A DNA stretch of 9,437 bases from DASWHD01 sp036393335 (lineage in GTDB: Bacteria > CG2-30-53-67 > CG2-30-70-394), in contig DASWHD010000140.1 in the NCBI GenBank assembly GCA_036393335.1, forward strand, positions 1 through 9,437. Direction: 5' to 3'. How positions within the stretch are numbered: position 1 is the first letter of the stretch; every line of letters starts with the position of its first letter. The notes under the pieces were generated by a model that saw nothing but the letters and a program-made list of their open reading frames with translations, made no database searches and had not been told where the DNA came from. Shown here piece after piece: positions 1 through 6,160 of this stretch. Both the position numbers and the translations under genes were made by a program.

Positions 1-621
1 CGCGATCGGTGCGAAGGCGAGGAACAGGGCGGTGAAGTAGGTGGCGCCGAAGAACAGCGGCGAGGAGGCGGTGATCGCCACCTTGCCGAGGGACGAGGTG
101 AGGGCGTAGATCGCCGCCACCGCGATCATCAACCGCGAGCCCGGCTCGTGGGCGATCGCCAGGAAGGGTGCCCAGAGCCCGCGCCGTGCCGCCCGCAGGT
201 TCAGCAGATAGCTGCCGGCGGCAATGAGGGCGATCCCCGCCGCCCCACCTAGCGACACGCGCTGCCCGGCGATCCCGTAGGCGAACAAGATCAGGAACAG
301 GGGCGTGAGAGAGAGGAACGGGACGGTGAGGCCCAGGGGCGAGAGGCGCAGGGCCTTGGTGTAGAGGACCAGGGCGAGGACCTCCAGGGGCAGGGCCAAG
401 GCGAAAGCCCGATAGAACGCGCCGGAGGGTGCGGGCAGGCCGGCGCCGGGGAGCTGCGTCGCTGCCCACAGCGCCGCGTACAGGGGTGGCAGGGCGATGC
501 CGAGCTTCAGCCAGGCGAGGAGCAGCTCGTTCTCCCGGGTGAGGCTGCGCTTGAGCAGCGCGTCGCTCGTGGCGTTGGCGCAGGCACACGCCAGGGCCAG
601 ATAGACCCACAGGGAATCCAT
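1..621 (-). CDS. EamA/DMT-superfamily transporter, N-terminal part (runs off left edge)
   Basis: Reading the minus strand from ATG at 621-619 gives 207 uninterrupted codons to the window edge, beginning MDSLWVYLALACACANATSD. The product is strongly hydrophobic, with about six likely membrane spans. A span around residues 2-18 is followed by KRSLTRENELL. The stretch around residues 90-125 (LVLYTKALRLSPLGLTVPFL) is typical of the drug/metabolite transporter fold, where a short helix ends in a conserved Pro and the next helix starts SLTPLFLIL. After a basic loop (NLRAARRG), the second repeat begins near residue 162 (SRLMIAVAAIYALTSSLGKV). Complete family members have about 10 spans and 280-300 residues, so the C-terminal third is missing because of the window edge, not because the gene is broken. 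An AAGGA Shine-Dalgarno lies 7 nt upstream (629-633 on the plus strand). The substrate cannot be told; DMT proteins carry small metabolites across the inner membrane. It is transcribed divergently from the RND gene. Confidence 0.88.
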   Translation of the reverse strand, partial: MDSLWVYLALACACANATSDALLKRSLTRENELLLAWLKLGIALPPLYAALWAATQLPGAGLPAPSGAFYRAFALALPLEVLALVLYTKALRLSPLGLTVPFLSLTPLFLILFAYGIAGQRVSLGGAAGIALIAAGSYLLNLRAARRGLWAPFLAIAHEPGSRLMIAVAAIYALTSSLGKVAITASSPLFFGATYFTALFLAFAPIA

Positions 622-1228
622 GGCGCGATCCTTGTCCGCCCCGGCGGCGACTGCAATTGGCGGGACCGGAGTGGTTAGAGGGCATCCCTTCCCACGCTCT
701 CTTGCCCCGATAGTCTGGAACAAGACGCCTTGACGAACCCGGGATGGGGGATGAGAGGTGTGGGAAAGGTTGGCGACGGAGCGGCCATCCGACCCTTAGG
801 CTTGTCCCTTCTTTTCTCCCGACCCATCCCGCGAGGACCTAATCGCTGCCCATATCTCCACCGCTGGAGATCATGAGTTCGAGCCCTGGAGGACACGCCG
901 ACGAGTACGGGGAACGCGGGAACCCAGGAATCCAGGAAACTGCCAGCCCGCGTGGCTCGCCGGTACCCAACGTTCGCGGACCGCGCGGTTTCGCTCAGGC
1001 GAGTATCTTCGCCACGATTGCGGCACTCCGATCCCCCGACCATCGCCACCTCTCCCGGGTTCCTGGGTTCCCGCGTCCTTCCCCTGAGTCACTGTCGACT
1101 CCGGATCGGCCACGGTTTTCAGTGACAAGATGTGGGACAAGTTCGGCGCCCGGACGGGGCCGGCCAGAGGGGCGTAAGTATGGACCGCATCGCCGGCCAT
1201 CCCCTACCGTCGCGGCAAAGGCCGAGCC
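622..1228. other. 607-nt divergent intergenic region without a convincing gene
   Basis: This gap separates the divergent transporter genes and should hold both promoters. I saw no convincing -35/-10 pair on either strand. Open frames crossing it (for example one starting at ATG 873) encode Pro/Arg/Ser-rich low-complexity translations with no recognisable domain and read through an inverted repeat, so I do not call them genes. The clearest structure is the inverted-repeat pair at 914-930 and 1060-1076. The GC content looks a little lower, and polypyrimidine runs more common (for example 805-827), than in the coding DNA. Confidence 0.7.
914..1076. repeat. 163-nt unit bounded by a perfect 17-nt inverted repeat
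   Basis: Positions 914-930 (ACGCGGGAACCCAGGAA) are the exact reverse complement of 1060-1076 (TTCCTGGGTTCCCGCGT), with 129 nt between the arms. Both arms are followed on the outside by the same GGGGAA motif, directly on the left (910-914) and after three extra bases on the right, so the similarity extends beyond the perfect core. No open frame in the interior looks like a transposase. This fits a miniature transposable element, two inverted copies of a REP-like dispersed repeat, or a long-range hairpin in a leader. The sequence alone does not decide between them. Confidence 0.6.
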
Positions 1229-3520
1229 ATGGAGGGGCGTCGAGTGACAGGATCCACATGGGCGGAGCGGTACGCGGCGGCGGTGCTGCGCCACCGCTGG
1301 GCCGTGCTGGTCGCCCTCGGCCTGATCTCGGTCGCGGCGCTCGGGTTCGCCCCCCGCGTCGGGTTCGACACCTCCATCGAGGCGTGGTTCCGGGCCGAAG
1401 ATCCGGGGCTGGTCACCTACCGCGCCTTCGTCGACCGCTTCGCCGCCGACGAGATCACGGTGATCGGCGTGTTCGCGGACGACGTCTTCGCCCCACCGGT
1501 GCTGGCGGCGGTGGCGGCGATCAGCGACGCGGCGGCCCACGCGCCGTACGTCCACCGGGTCCACTCCCTGACCCACGTCGACGTCGCCACCGGCGATGCC
1601 GAGGGCGTGGTGCTCGGCCCGTTGATCGACCCCCTGCCGGCCACGCCGGAGGCGATCCAGACGGTACGCGCACGGGCCCTGGCCAGCCCGCTGATCGCCG
1701 GTCTGCTGGTGGCACCGGACGCGCGCGCGGCGGCGGTGGTGGTGGAGAGCACCCCGGAGGCGCGCGGCTTCCGGGAGAAGGCGGAGTTGGTCGGCGCCCT
1801 GCGGGCGATCGTGGCGCGCCACGCCGGCGGCCTGGAGGTCCGGATCGCCGGGGTCCCCCCCCTCCACGACGCCCTCCTCCACCACGCCCTGGCGGACCTG
1901 CGGGTGATCGGTCCGGCCAGCGCCGGGCTCATCGCCCTGTGCCTCTACCTCACCTTCGGCTCCCTCGCCGCGGTCGGCCTGGCGCTGGCGGTGGTGGCGA
2001 TCGCCTTCCTATGGCTCGCGGGGGTGATGGGCGCCCTGGGGGTCGACCTCGACGTGGTCTCCATCGAGCTGCCGCCGGTGGTCCTCGCCGTCGGCGTGGC
2101 CGACGCCGTGCACCTCTTGGTGGAGCACGGCCGCGCGGGGTCCGGGGAGACCCGCCGAGAGGCGGTACGCACGGCCCTGGCGCGGCTCCTGGTACCCTGC
2201 TTCTTCACCTCGGCCACCACCGCCGCCGGCATGCTGTCGCTGCTGGCCAGCGACCTGCGGCCGATCCGCGCCTACGGCTGGGAGGCGGCGGTGGCGGTGG
2301 CGGCGGCCTTCGTCCTCAGCGTCACCCTGCTGCCCATCCTGATGGAAATGGCCATCGCCCCCACCGCCGGGCGGGAGGTACAGCCGGCGGCCCGCGGCCT
2401 GACACGCCTCACCGCCTGGCTGGTGCGTGTCACCGGCCGCCACTCGCGGGCGATCACCGTCGCCGCGGCGGCGGTGGGGCTGGCCGCGCTCGCCGCCGTC
2501 GGCCGGCTGGAGACTGGCGGCAACCTCCTCCAGTACTTCCCGCCGGGCGACCCGGTGCGCCAGAGCACCGAGCGCATCGACCAGGCCCTGGGCGGCAGCG
2601 CGGCCCTGGAGGTGATGGTGACGGCGCCGCCCGGGGGATTGAAGGAGCCGGCCATCCTCGAACGGGTCGATGGGCTAGCGGAGTGGCTGCGCCACGGGCC
2701 GGTGGCCACCGAGGTGGTGTCGGTGGTCGATCACCTGAAGGAGATGCACCGGGTCTTCACCGGCGATCCGGTGTCCGGCGATGTCCTCCCGGCGAGCCGC
2801 GAGCTGGTGGCCCAGTTCTACCTCCTGATGGAGCAGCGCGACGACCTCGACACCCTGGTGCAGGACGACTACTCGGTGGGCCGCGTCACCGCCCGGGTGC
2901 GTCTCTCCGACGCCGAGCGCCTGACCGTGGCCCTCGGGGAGATCGAGCCCGCCCTGGCCGCCGCCCATGGAGGGGATGCGATCTCCGTGACGACCACCGG
3001 CTACATCAAGCTCATGGCGGAGATCGAGGGCTACCTGGTCGCCAGCCAGGTGCGCAGCTTCGCGGCGGCCTTCGTCCTGGTGGTGGTGCTCCTGGGCCTG
3101 GTGCTGCGCGACCCGCGCCTCGCCCTGTTCGCGATGATCCCCAACGTGGTGCCCATCGTGATGGGTCTCGGCTTCATGGCCCTGGCGGGCATTCCGCTTG
3201 ACCCCGGGACGGTGATGATCGGCGGGGTGGCGATCGGTCTGGTGGTGGACGACACGGTCCACTTCCTGGTCCGCCTGCGGCGGCAGGTGGCGGCGGGCAC
3301 CGTGCTGGAAGACGCGGTGCGCCGCACCCTGGAGCAGGCGGCGCGGCCGATCATCGCCACCAGCGTCACCCTCGCCGCCGGCTTCGCCGCCATGACGGCG
3401 GCGAGCTTCTCGCCCAACGCCCACTTCGGCGCGGTCACCGCCGTGGTGATCGTCCTCGCCCTGATCGGCGACCTGGTGGTGCTGCCCGCTGCCCTACTCT
3501 GGCTGCGCCCGCGGCTGTGA
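1229..3520 (+). CDS. RND-superfamily (MMPL/HAE3-like) exporter
   Basis: The protein has 763 residues and the duplicated RND layout. TM1 (about 24-41) is followed by a periplasmic loop (about 42-224), TM2-6 (about 225-375), TM7 (about 407-424), a second periplasmic loop (about 425-608), and TM8-12 (about 609-758). Each half has an acidic motif in its fourth helix, AVGVADAVHLLVEHGR around 287-302 (Asp292) and GLVVDDTVHFLVRLRR around 670-685 (Asp674/675). This is the DxxH-type signature of HAE3/MMPL and hopanoid-exporter-like proteins, where such Asp residues relay protons. The length fits this compact class rather than the ~1,000-residue AcrB class. By family it should be a proton-driven inner-membrane exporter of lipids or other hydrophobic compounds; the substrate is not readable. 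No periplasmic adaptor gene sits beside it. The annotated ATG is conventional, but GTG 1244 has the better ribosome-binding site. The gene ends 232 nt before fadL, on the same strand. Confidence 0.93.
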   Translation: MEGRRVTGSTWAERYAAAVLRHRWAVLVALGLISVAALGFAPRVGFDTSIEAWFRAEDPGLVTYRAFVDRFAADEITVIGVFADDVFAPPVLAAVAAISDAAAHAPYVHRVHSLTHVDVATGDAEGVVLGPLIDPLPATPEAIQTVRARALASPLIAGLLVAPDARAAAVVVESTPEARGFREKAELVGALRAIVARHAGGLEVRIAGVPPLHDALLHHALADLRVIGPASAGLIALCLYLTFGSLAAVGLALAVVAIAFLWLAGVMGALGVDLDVVSIELPPVVLAVGVADAVHLLVEHGRAGSGETRREAVRTALARLLVPCFFTSATTAAGMLSLLASDLRPIRAYGWEAAVAVAAAFVLSVTLLPILMEMAIAPTAGREVQPAARGLTRLTAWLVRVTGRHSRAITVAAAAVGLAALAAVGRLETGGNLLQYFPPGDPVRQSTERIDQALGGSAALEVMVTAPPGGLKEPAILERVDGLAEWLRHGPVATEVVSVVDHLKEMHRVFTGDPVSGDVLPASRELVAQFYLLMEQRDDLDTLVQDDYSVGRVTARVRLSDAERLTVALGEIEPALAAAHGGDAISVTTTGYIKLMAEIEGYLVASQVRSFAAAFVLVVVLLGLVLRDPRLALFAMIPNVVPIVMGLGFMALAGIPLDPGTVMIGGVAIGLVVDDTVHFLVRLRRQVAAGTVLEDAVRRTLEQAARPIIATSVTLAAGFAAMTAASFSPNAHFGAVTAVVIVLALIGDLVVLPAALLWLRPRL
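1231..1237 (+). promoter_or_regulatory. Strong Shine-Dalgarno favouring a GTG start at 1244 for the RND gene
   Basis: GGAGGGG at 1231-1237 sits 6 nt before an in-frame GTG at 1244, an almost ideal ribosome-binding arrangement. The ATG at 1229 has a weaker AAAGG (1217-1221) 7 nt upstream. The two starts differ by five residues (MEGRR) that precede the first membrane helix, so the choice has little effect on the protein. Confidence 0.5.
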
Positions 3521-3541
3521 GGGGCGGGGGCCGGATTTGGC

Positions 3542-3572
3542 GGCGGATCGCCCTGCGGGCATTCGCCCTACG
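3542..3572 (+). repeat. 31-nt hairpin element, uninterrupted copy
   Basis: GGCGGAT (3542-3548) pairs with ATTCGCC (3561-3567) with one G-T wobble. Inside it GCCC (3550-3553) pairs with GGGC (3557-3560) around a TGC loop, with C3549 bulged. The unit ends CTACG. The same sequence, reversed and with 30 of 31 positions identical, lies at 5058-5108, where 20 extra bases split the loop. It therefore behaves as a dispersed palindromic repeat rather than a gene-specific terminator. Confidence 0.8.
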
Positions 3573-3621
3573 CGGACTCCATCGGGCGGGCCCCAACCGC
3601 GAGGTCGAGCGGCGTCGCCGT

Positions 3622-3649
3622 GTAGGGGCACGGCATGCCGTGCCCCTAC
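3622..3649. repeat. 28-nt perfect palindrome
   Basis: The half-site GTAGGGGCACGGCA (3622-3635) is followed directly by its exact reverse complement TGCCGTGCCCCTAC (3636-3649), with no spacer. As RNA or single-stranded DNA it would form a strong stem with a small loop near GCATGC. It lies between the RND stop and the fadL start. Palindromes of this GGGGCACGGC type are common intergenic repeats in GC-rich genomes, which I recall but cannot check here. No T-run follows, so a terminator role is not supported. Confidence 0.85.
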
Positions 3650-3691
3650 GGTGGGACGAGGGGAATCTGTTGCATGCGGTCGCTACCAATC

Positions 3692-3724
3692 TCCCTCTGC
3701 CCTGGTGGGCGAGGGACGCCCTCG
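3692..3724 (+). promoter_or_regulatory. Two mutually exclusive hairpins in the fadL-type leader
   Basis: Hairpin A pairs TCCCTC (3692-3697) and GCCC (3699-3702) with GGGC (3707-3710) and GAGGGA (3711-3716) around a TGGT loop, with T3698 bulged. Hairpin B pairs CGAGGG (3710-3715) with CCCTCG (3719-3724) around an ACG loop. Both need GAGGG at 3711-3715, so only one can form at a time. They end 16 nt before the Shine-Dalgarno of the fadL-type gene. A regulatory switch is possible, but it may simply be part of a repeat. Confidence 0.4.
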
Positions 3725-3740
3725 GTGCATAATGCGGGCG

Positions 3741-3746
3741 AGGAGG
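3741..3746 (+). promoter_or_regulatory. Shine-Dalgarno fixing the fadL-type start
   Basis: AGGAGG lies 6 nt before ATG 3753. It sets the start at 3753 rather than the in-frame ATG at 3732 or the earlier frame opening at 3537, neither of which has a comparable site. The protein from 3753 begins with a good signal peptide. Confidence 0.85.
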
Positions 3747-3752
3747 AGTGCC

Positions 3753-5039
3753 ATGGACAAGACCATCGCGGGGGTGGGGATCGTGGCCGTGCTCGTGGCG
3801 TGGGCGCCGCCGGCCGTGGCGACCAACGGCCTGAACGTCATCGGCTTCGGCGGCGAGTCGGTGGCCATGGGCGGCGCCGACCTGGCCGTCGCCCGGGACA
3901 CCACGGCGCTCAACACCAACCCAGCCGGCCTGGCGCAGATCCCGACACGCCGGGTCGACTTCTACGGCAGCGCCGCCTACACCATCGACGTGAGCCATCG
4001 CGACGCCCTGGGCAACGACGAGGGAGTCGACAAGACCGTGTTCTTCGGCGGCGACGCCGGCTGCGCCGTGCCGGTGGCGGGCGGGCGCGCGGCCGTCGGC
4101 ATCGGCATCTTCGGCCAGGGCGGGGCGGGGATCGTCTACGACGAGCTGAACACGCCGTTCGGCAACCGGGACGAGCTGTCCAACCAGTACGGCATCGCCC
4201 GCATCACCCCCGGCGTGGCCCTGCGGGTGAACGACGCCCTGTTCCTCGGCGCGAGCGCGGTGATCACCTACGCGCAGAACCAACAGCGCTTCTTCCCCGA
4301 CACCTCGTTCTTCGACCCGGCGGACCCGGCCCACGCCTTCTTCGGGAGCAAGCTGGACGACATGGACGCGGTGGACGCCGGCCTCAAGGTCGGGGCGATG
4401 GTTCGTCCCGCCAGTCGCGTCACCCTGGGCGTGTCCTACACCAGCCAGGTCGACCTGGAGCTGGACGGTGGCGAGCTGGTCAGCAACCAGACCGCCGCCG
4501 GCTTCGGCCAGGTGACCTACCGCGACGTCACCCTCTCCGGGGCGGGCCAGCCCCAGGAGTTGGGTGTCGGCGTGGCGTGGCAGGCGAGCGAGACCCTCCT
4601 GGTCGCGGCGGAGCTGACCTGGCTCGACTGGTCGCGGGCGGCAAGGCGCAGCCGGCTGCGGGCGCGCGACCCGGACCGGCCGGCGGCGACGCCCGTGATC
4701 GAATCGGACACGCCCCTGAATTGGCGCGACCAGTACGTCATCGCCCTTGGTCTCGCCTGGGACGTCACCGAGCGCACGGTGCTGCGTGCCGGCTACAACT
4801 ACGGCCGCAACCCGATCCCGGACGACACCCTCAACCCCCTCCTGCCCAATATCGCCGAGCACCACCTCACCGCCGGCGCCGGCCACCGGCTCACCGGCCA
4901 GTGGCGCATGGACGTCGCGGTCGAGTACCAGCTCCCCCACGAGGTGACCTACACCAACCCGGATCTGCCCTTCGGCCCCGACGCCCAGGAGCACCAGGAG
5001 TTCGCCGCCGTGCACGTGATGGTGAGCCGGCAGTGGTGA
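3753..5039 (+). CDS. FadL/TodX-family outer-membrane transport protein
   Basis: This is a 428-residue precursor with a Sec signal peptide at 1-23 (MDKTIAGVGIVAVLVAWAPPAVA), probably cleaved before TNGLN. The mature N-terminus has the family hallmark: a Gly-rich GFGGESVAMGGADLAVARD (about 31-49) followed by the NPAG motif (56-59), the inward hatch region of FadL-type barrels. The rest is alternating polar/aromatic beta-strand sequence. Near the end, VLRAGYNYGRNPIPDD (about 343-358) and the following LLPNIAEHHLTAGAGHR match the conserved penultimate strands, and the chain ends in Trp (VMVSRQW), as outer-membrane barrels commonly do. The length is normal for the family. FadL-type channels take up long-chain fatty acids or aromatic and other hydrophobic compounds; which one is not readable. 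A basic stretch, SRAARRSRLRARDPDRP (about 294-310), lies in a likely surface loop and is unusually Arg-rich. A strong AGGAGG site precedes the start. Inverted copies of a hairpin element flank the gene. Confidence 0.93.
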   Translation: MDKTIAGVGIVAVLVAWAPPAVATNGLNVIGFGGESVAMGGADLAVARDTTALNTNPAGLAQIPTRRVDFYGSAAYTIDVSHRDALGNDEGVDKTVFFGGDAGCAVPVAGGRAAVGIGIFGQGGAGIVYDELNTPFGNRDELSNQYGIARITPGVALRVNDALFLGASAVITYAQNQQRFFPDTSFFDPADPAHAFFGSKLDDMDAVDAGLKVGAMVRPASRVTLGVSYTSQVDLELDGGELVSNQTAAGFGQVTYRDVTLSGAGQPQELGVGVAWQASETLLVAAELTWLDWSRAARRSRLRARDPDRPAATPVIESDTPLNWRDQYVIALGLAWDVTERTVLRAGYNYGRNPIPDDTLNPLLPNIAEHHLTAGAGHRLTGQWRMDVAVEYQLPHEVTYTNPDLPFGPDAQEHQEFAAVHVMVSRQW

Positions 5040-5128
5040 GTGGCCGTCGCATAGCATCGTAGGGCGGATGCCCTGCCTGCCGGCAGGCAGGCCGCAGGGC
5101 GATCCGCCATCGTGCAACCCGAACCGTC
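5040..5128. other. 89-nt gap between the fadL-type gene and ybhG, mostly repeat
   Basis: The hairpin element at 5058-5108 fills more than half of this gap and ends 20 nt before the ybhG start. The remaining bases before ATG 5129 (GCAACCCGAACCGTC) contain no recognisable Shine-Dalgarno. There is no T-run after the hairpin and no clear promoter. Confidence 0.7.
5058..5108 (-). repeat. 31-nt hairpin element interrupted by a 20-nt palindrome
   Basis: Positions 5058-5072 (CGTAGGGCGGATGCC) and 5093-5108 (CGCAGGGCGATCCGCC), joined together, are the reverse complement of the element at 3542-3572 with one mismatch. Between them lie 20 extra bases, a perfect palindrome CCTGCCTGCCGGCAGGCAGG (5072-5091; the insertion boundary is ambiguous by one base). 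The outer arms still pair: GGCGGAT (5063-5069) with ATCCGCC (5102-5108), and GCCCTGC (5070-5076) with GCAGGGC (5094-5100). The empty copy at 3542 makes insertion of a small palindrome into an existing hairpin repeat the simplest reading. Confidence 0.8.
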
Positions 5129-6151
5129 ATGCGCAAGAAGATCCTCGCCCTGTTCCTGGTGATCGGCGCCGTGGCCGCCGCTGGCTATCTATGGTGGGGC
5201 AACACCGCGCAGGAGAGTGGGGACCACCGTCTCACCTTGTACGGCAACGTGGACATCCGCGAGGCCCGGCTCGCCTTCGCCGAGAGCGAGCACATCGCGG
5301 CGATCCTGGTGCAGGAGGGGGACCGGGTCACCCAGGGCCAGATCCTCGCCCGGCTGCACCGGGCGCGCCTGGAGCAGACCGTGGCGGAGGCCGAGGCCGT
5401 GGTCGCGGCCCAGGAGCAGATCGTGGCGCGCCTGGAGGCCGGCAGCCGTCCCGAGGAGATCGACCAGGCCCGCGCCGAGGCCGCCGCCGCCGCCGCGGAG
5501 GCCGAGTCGGCACGGGCCACCTACGAGCGCCAGCGCCGGATGCTCGCGCAAAAGGTGACCTCGCCGGAGACCGCCGAGGTGGCCAAGGCCGCCGCGGGTG
5601 CCGCCACGGCACGGGCCAAGGCGGCGGAGGCGGCCCTGGCCCTGCTCCTCGCCGGGCCACGGCGAGAAGACATCGCCCAGGCGCGGGCCGAGCTGGAGGC
5701 ACGCCGGGCGGCCCTGGCCCTGGCCCGGGAACGCCTCGCGGACACGGTCCTCTACGCCCCGCAGGACGGCGTGGTGCGCGACCGCCTTCTGGAGCCCGGC
5801 GACATGGCCGGACCCCAGAGCCCGGTGCTCACCCTGGCCCTCGTCGATCCCGTGTGGATCCGCACCTGGCTGCCGGAGCCGGCCCTGGGGAGGGTAGCCC
5901 CCGGCATGGCGGCGGAGATCCACACCGACAGCTACCCGGAGAAGAGCTACGCCGGCTGGGTCGGCTACATCTCCCCGAGCGCCGAGTTCACCCCCAAGAA
6001 CGTCGAGTCCCCCGAGCTGCGCACCCGCCTCGTCTACCAGATGCGGGTCTTCGTCTCCAACCCCGCTGGGGAGCTGCGCCTCGGCATGCCGGTCACGGTC
6101 ACCCTGCCCCTCGGCCAGAGGGACGCCGGGACGGCCGGCAACCCTCCGTGA
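5129..6151 (+). CDS. ybhG: YbhG-type periplasmic membrane fusion protein (HlyD family)
   Basis: This 340-residue adaptor should link the YbhFS inner-membrane pump to the periplasm. It has an uncleaved signal anchor or signal peptide at 4-22 (KILALFLVIGAVAAAGYLW). The first half of the lipoyl domain follows (about 36-75, starting LYGNVDIREARLAF), then a long Ala/Glu-rich coiled-coil hairpin (about 76-203), the second lipoyl half (about 206-240, LYAPQDGVVRDRLLEPGD) and a beta-barrel segment. AEFTPKNVESPELRTRLVYQ (285-304) and GMPVTVTLP (319-327) closely resemble E. coli YbhG as I remember it, and the length is about the same. One oddity is FAESEHIAAILV (50-61), where adaptors usually have a Gly-Arg turn. 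No Shine-Dalgarno is visible before the ATG, so translation may depend on read-over from fadL or be leaderless-like. The next gene starts 9 nt after the stop, in the same frame. Confidence 0.9.
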   Translation: MRKKILALFLVIGAVAAAGYLWWGNTAQESGDHRLTLYGNVDIREARLAFAESEHIAAILVQEGDRVTQGQILARLHRARLEQTVAEAEAVVAAQEQIVARLEAGSRPEEIDQARAEAAAAAAEAESARATYERQRRMLAQKVTSPETAEVAKAAAGAATARAKAAEAALALLLAGPRREDIAQARAELEARRAALALARERLADTVLYAPQDGVVRDRLLEPGDMAGPQSPVLTLALVDPVWIRTWLPEPALGRVAPGMAAEIHTDSYPEKSYAGWVGYISPSAEFTPKNVESPELRTRLVYQMRVFVSNPAGELRLGMPVTVTLPLGQRDAGTAGNPP

Positions 6152-6160
6152 TGGCCTGAC

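Larger units (their letters stand above)
3521..3752. other. Hairpin-rich gap between the RND and fadL-type genes
   Basis: These 232 nt hold three separately listed repeats: a 31-nt hairpin element (3542-3572), a 28-nt perfect palindrome (3622-3649) and a pair of overlapping hairpins (3692-3724). Frames read through the area from 3517 and 3537, but their translations are Arg/Pro-rich and lack a signal peptide. The convincing start of the next gene is at 3753. None of the hairpins is followed by a T-run, so none is a clear intrinsic terminator. Confidence 0.7.

Noticed and set aside
873..1247. Plus-strand open frame of 124 codons in the divergent gap
   Set aside because: The translation is Pro/Arg/Ser-rich with no domain, spans both arms of the inverted repeat, lacks a Shine-Dalgarno and overlaps the RND start. 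It looks like a GC-driven chance frame.
995..3438. Long minus-strand open frames opposite the RND gene
   Set aside because: Their translations are rich in His, Arg, Gly and Asp, typical of antisense frames in high-GC DNA. The plus-strand frame has clear membrane helices and RND motifs.
3728..3733. CATAAT as a -10 promoter box for the fadL-type gene
   Set aside because: No acceptable -35 hexamer lies 16-18 nt upstream, and the transcript would start almost at the Shine-Dalgarno.
3537..3752. N-terminal extension of the fadL-type gene to 3537 or 3732
   Set aside because: The extension is Arg/Pro-rich, runs through palindromic repeats, would bury the signal peptide and has no ribosome-binding site. 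AGGAGG fixes the start at 3753.
3435..5117. 560-codon minus-strand frame opposite the fadL-type gene
   Set aside because: It has no recognisable domain and is the antisense shadow of a gene with signal peptide, NPAG motif and C-terminal Trp.
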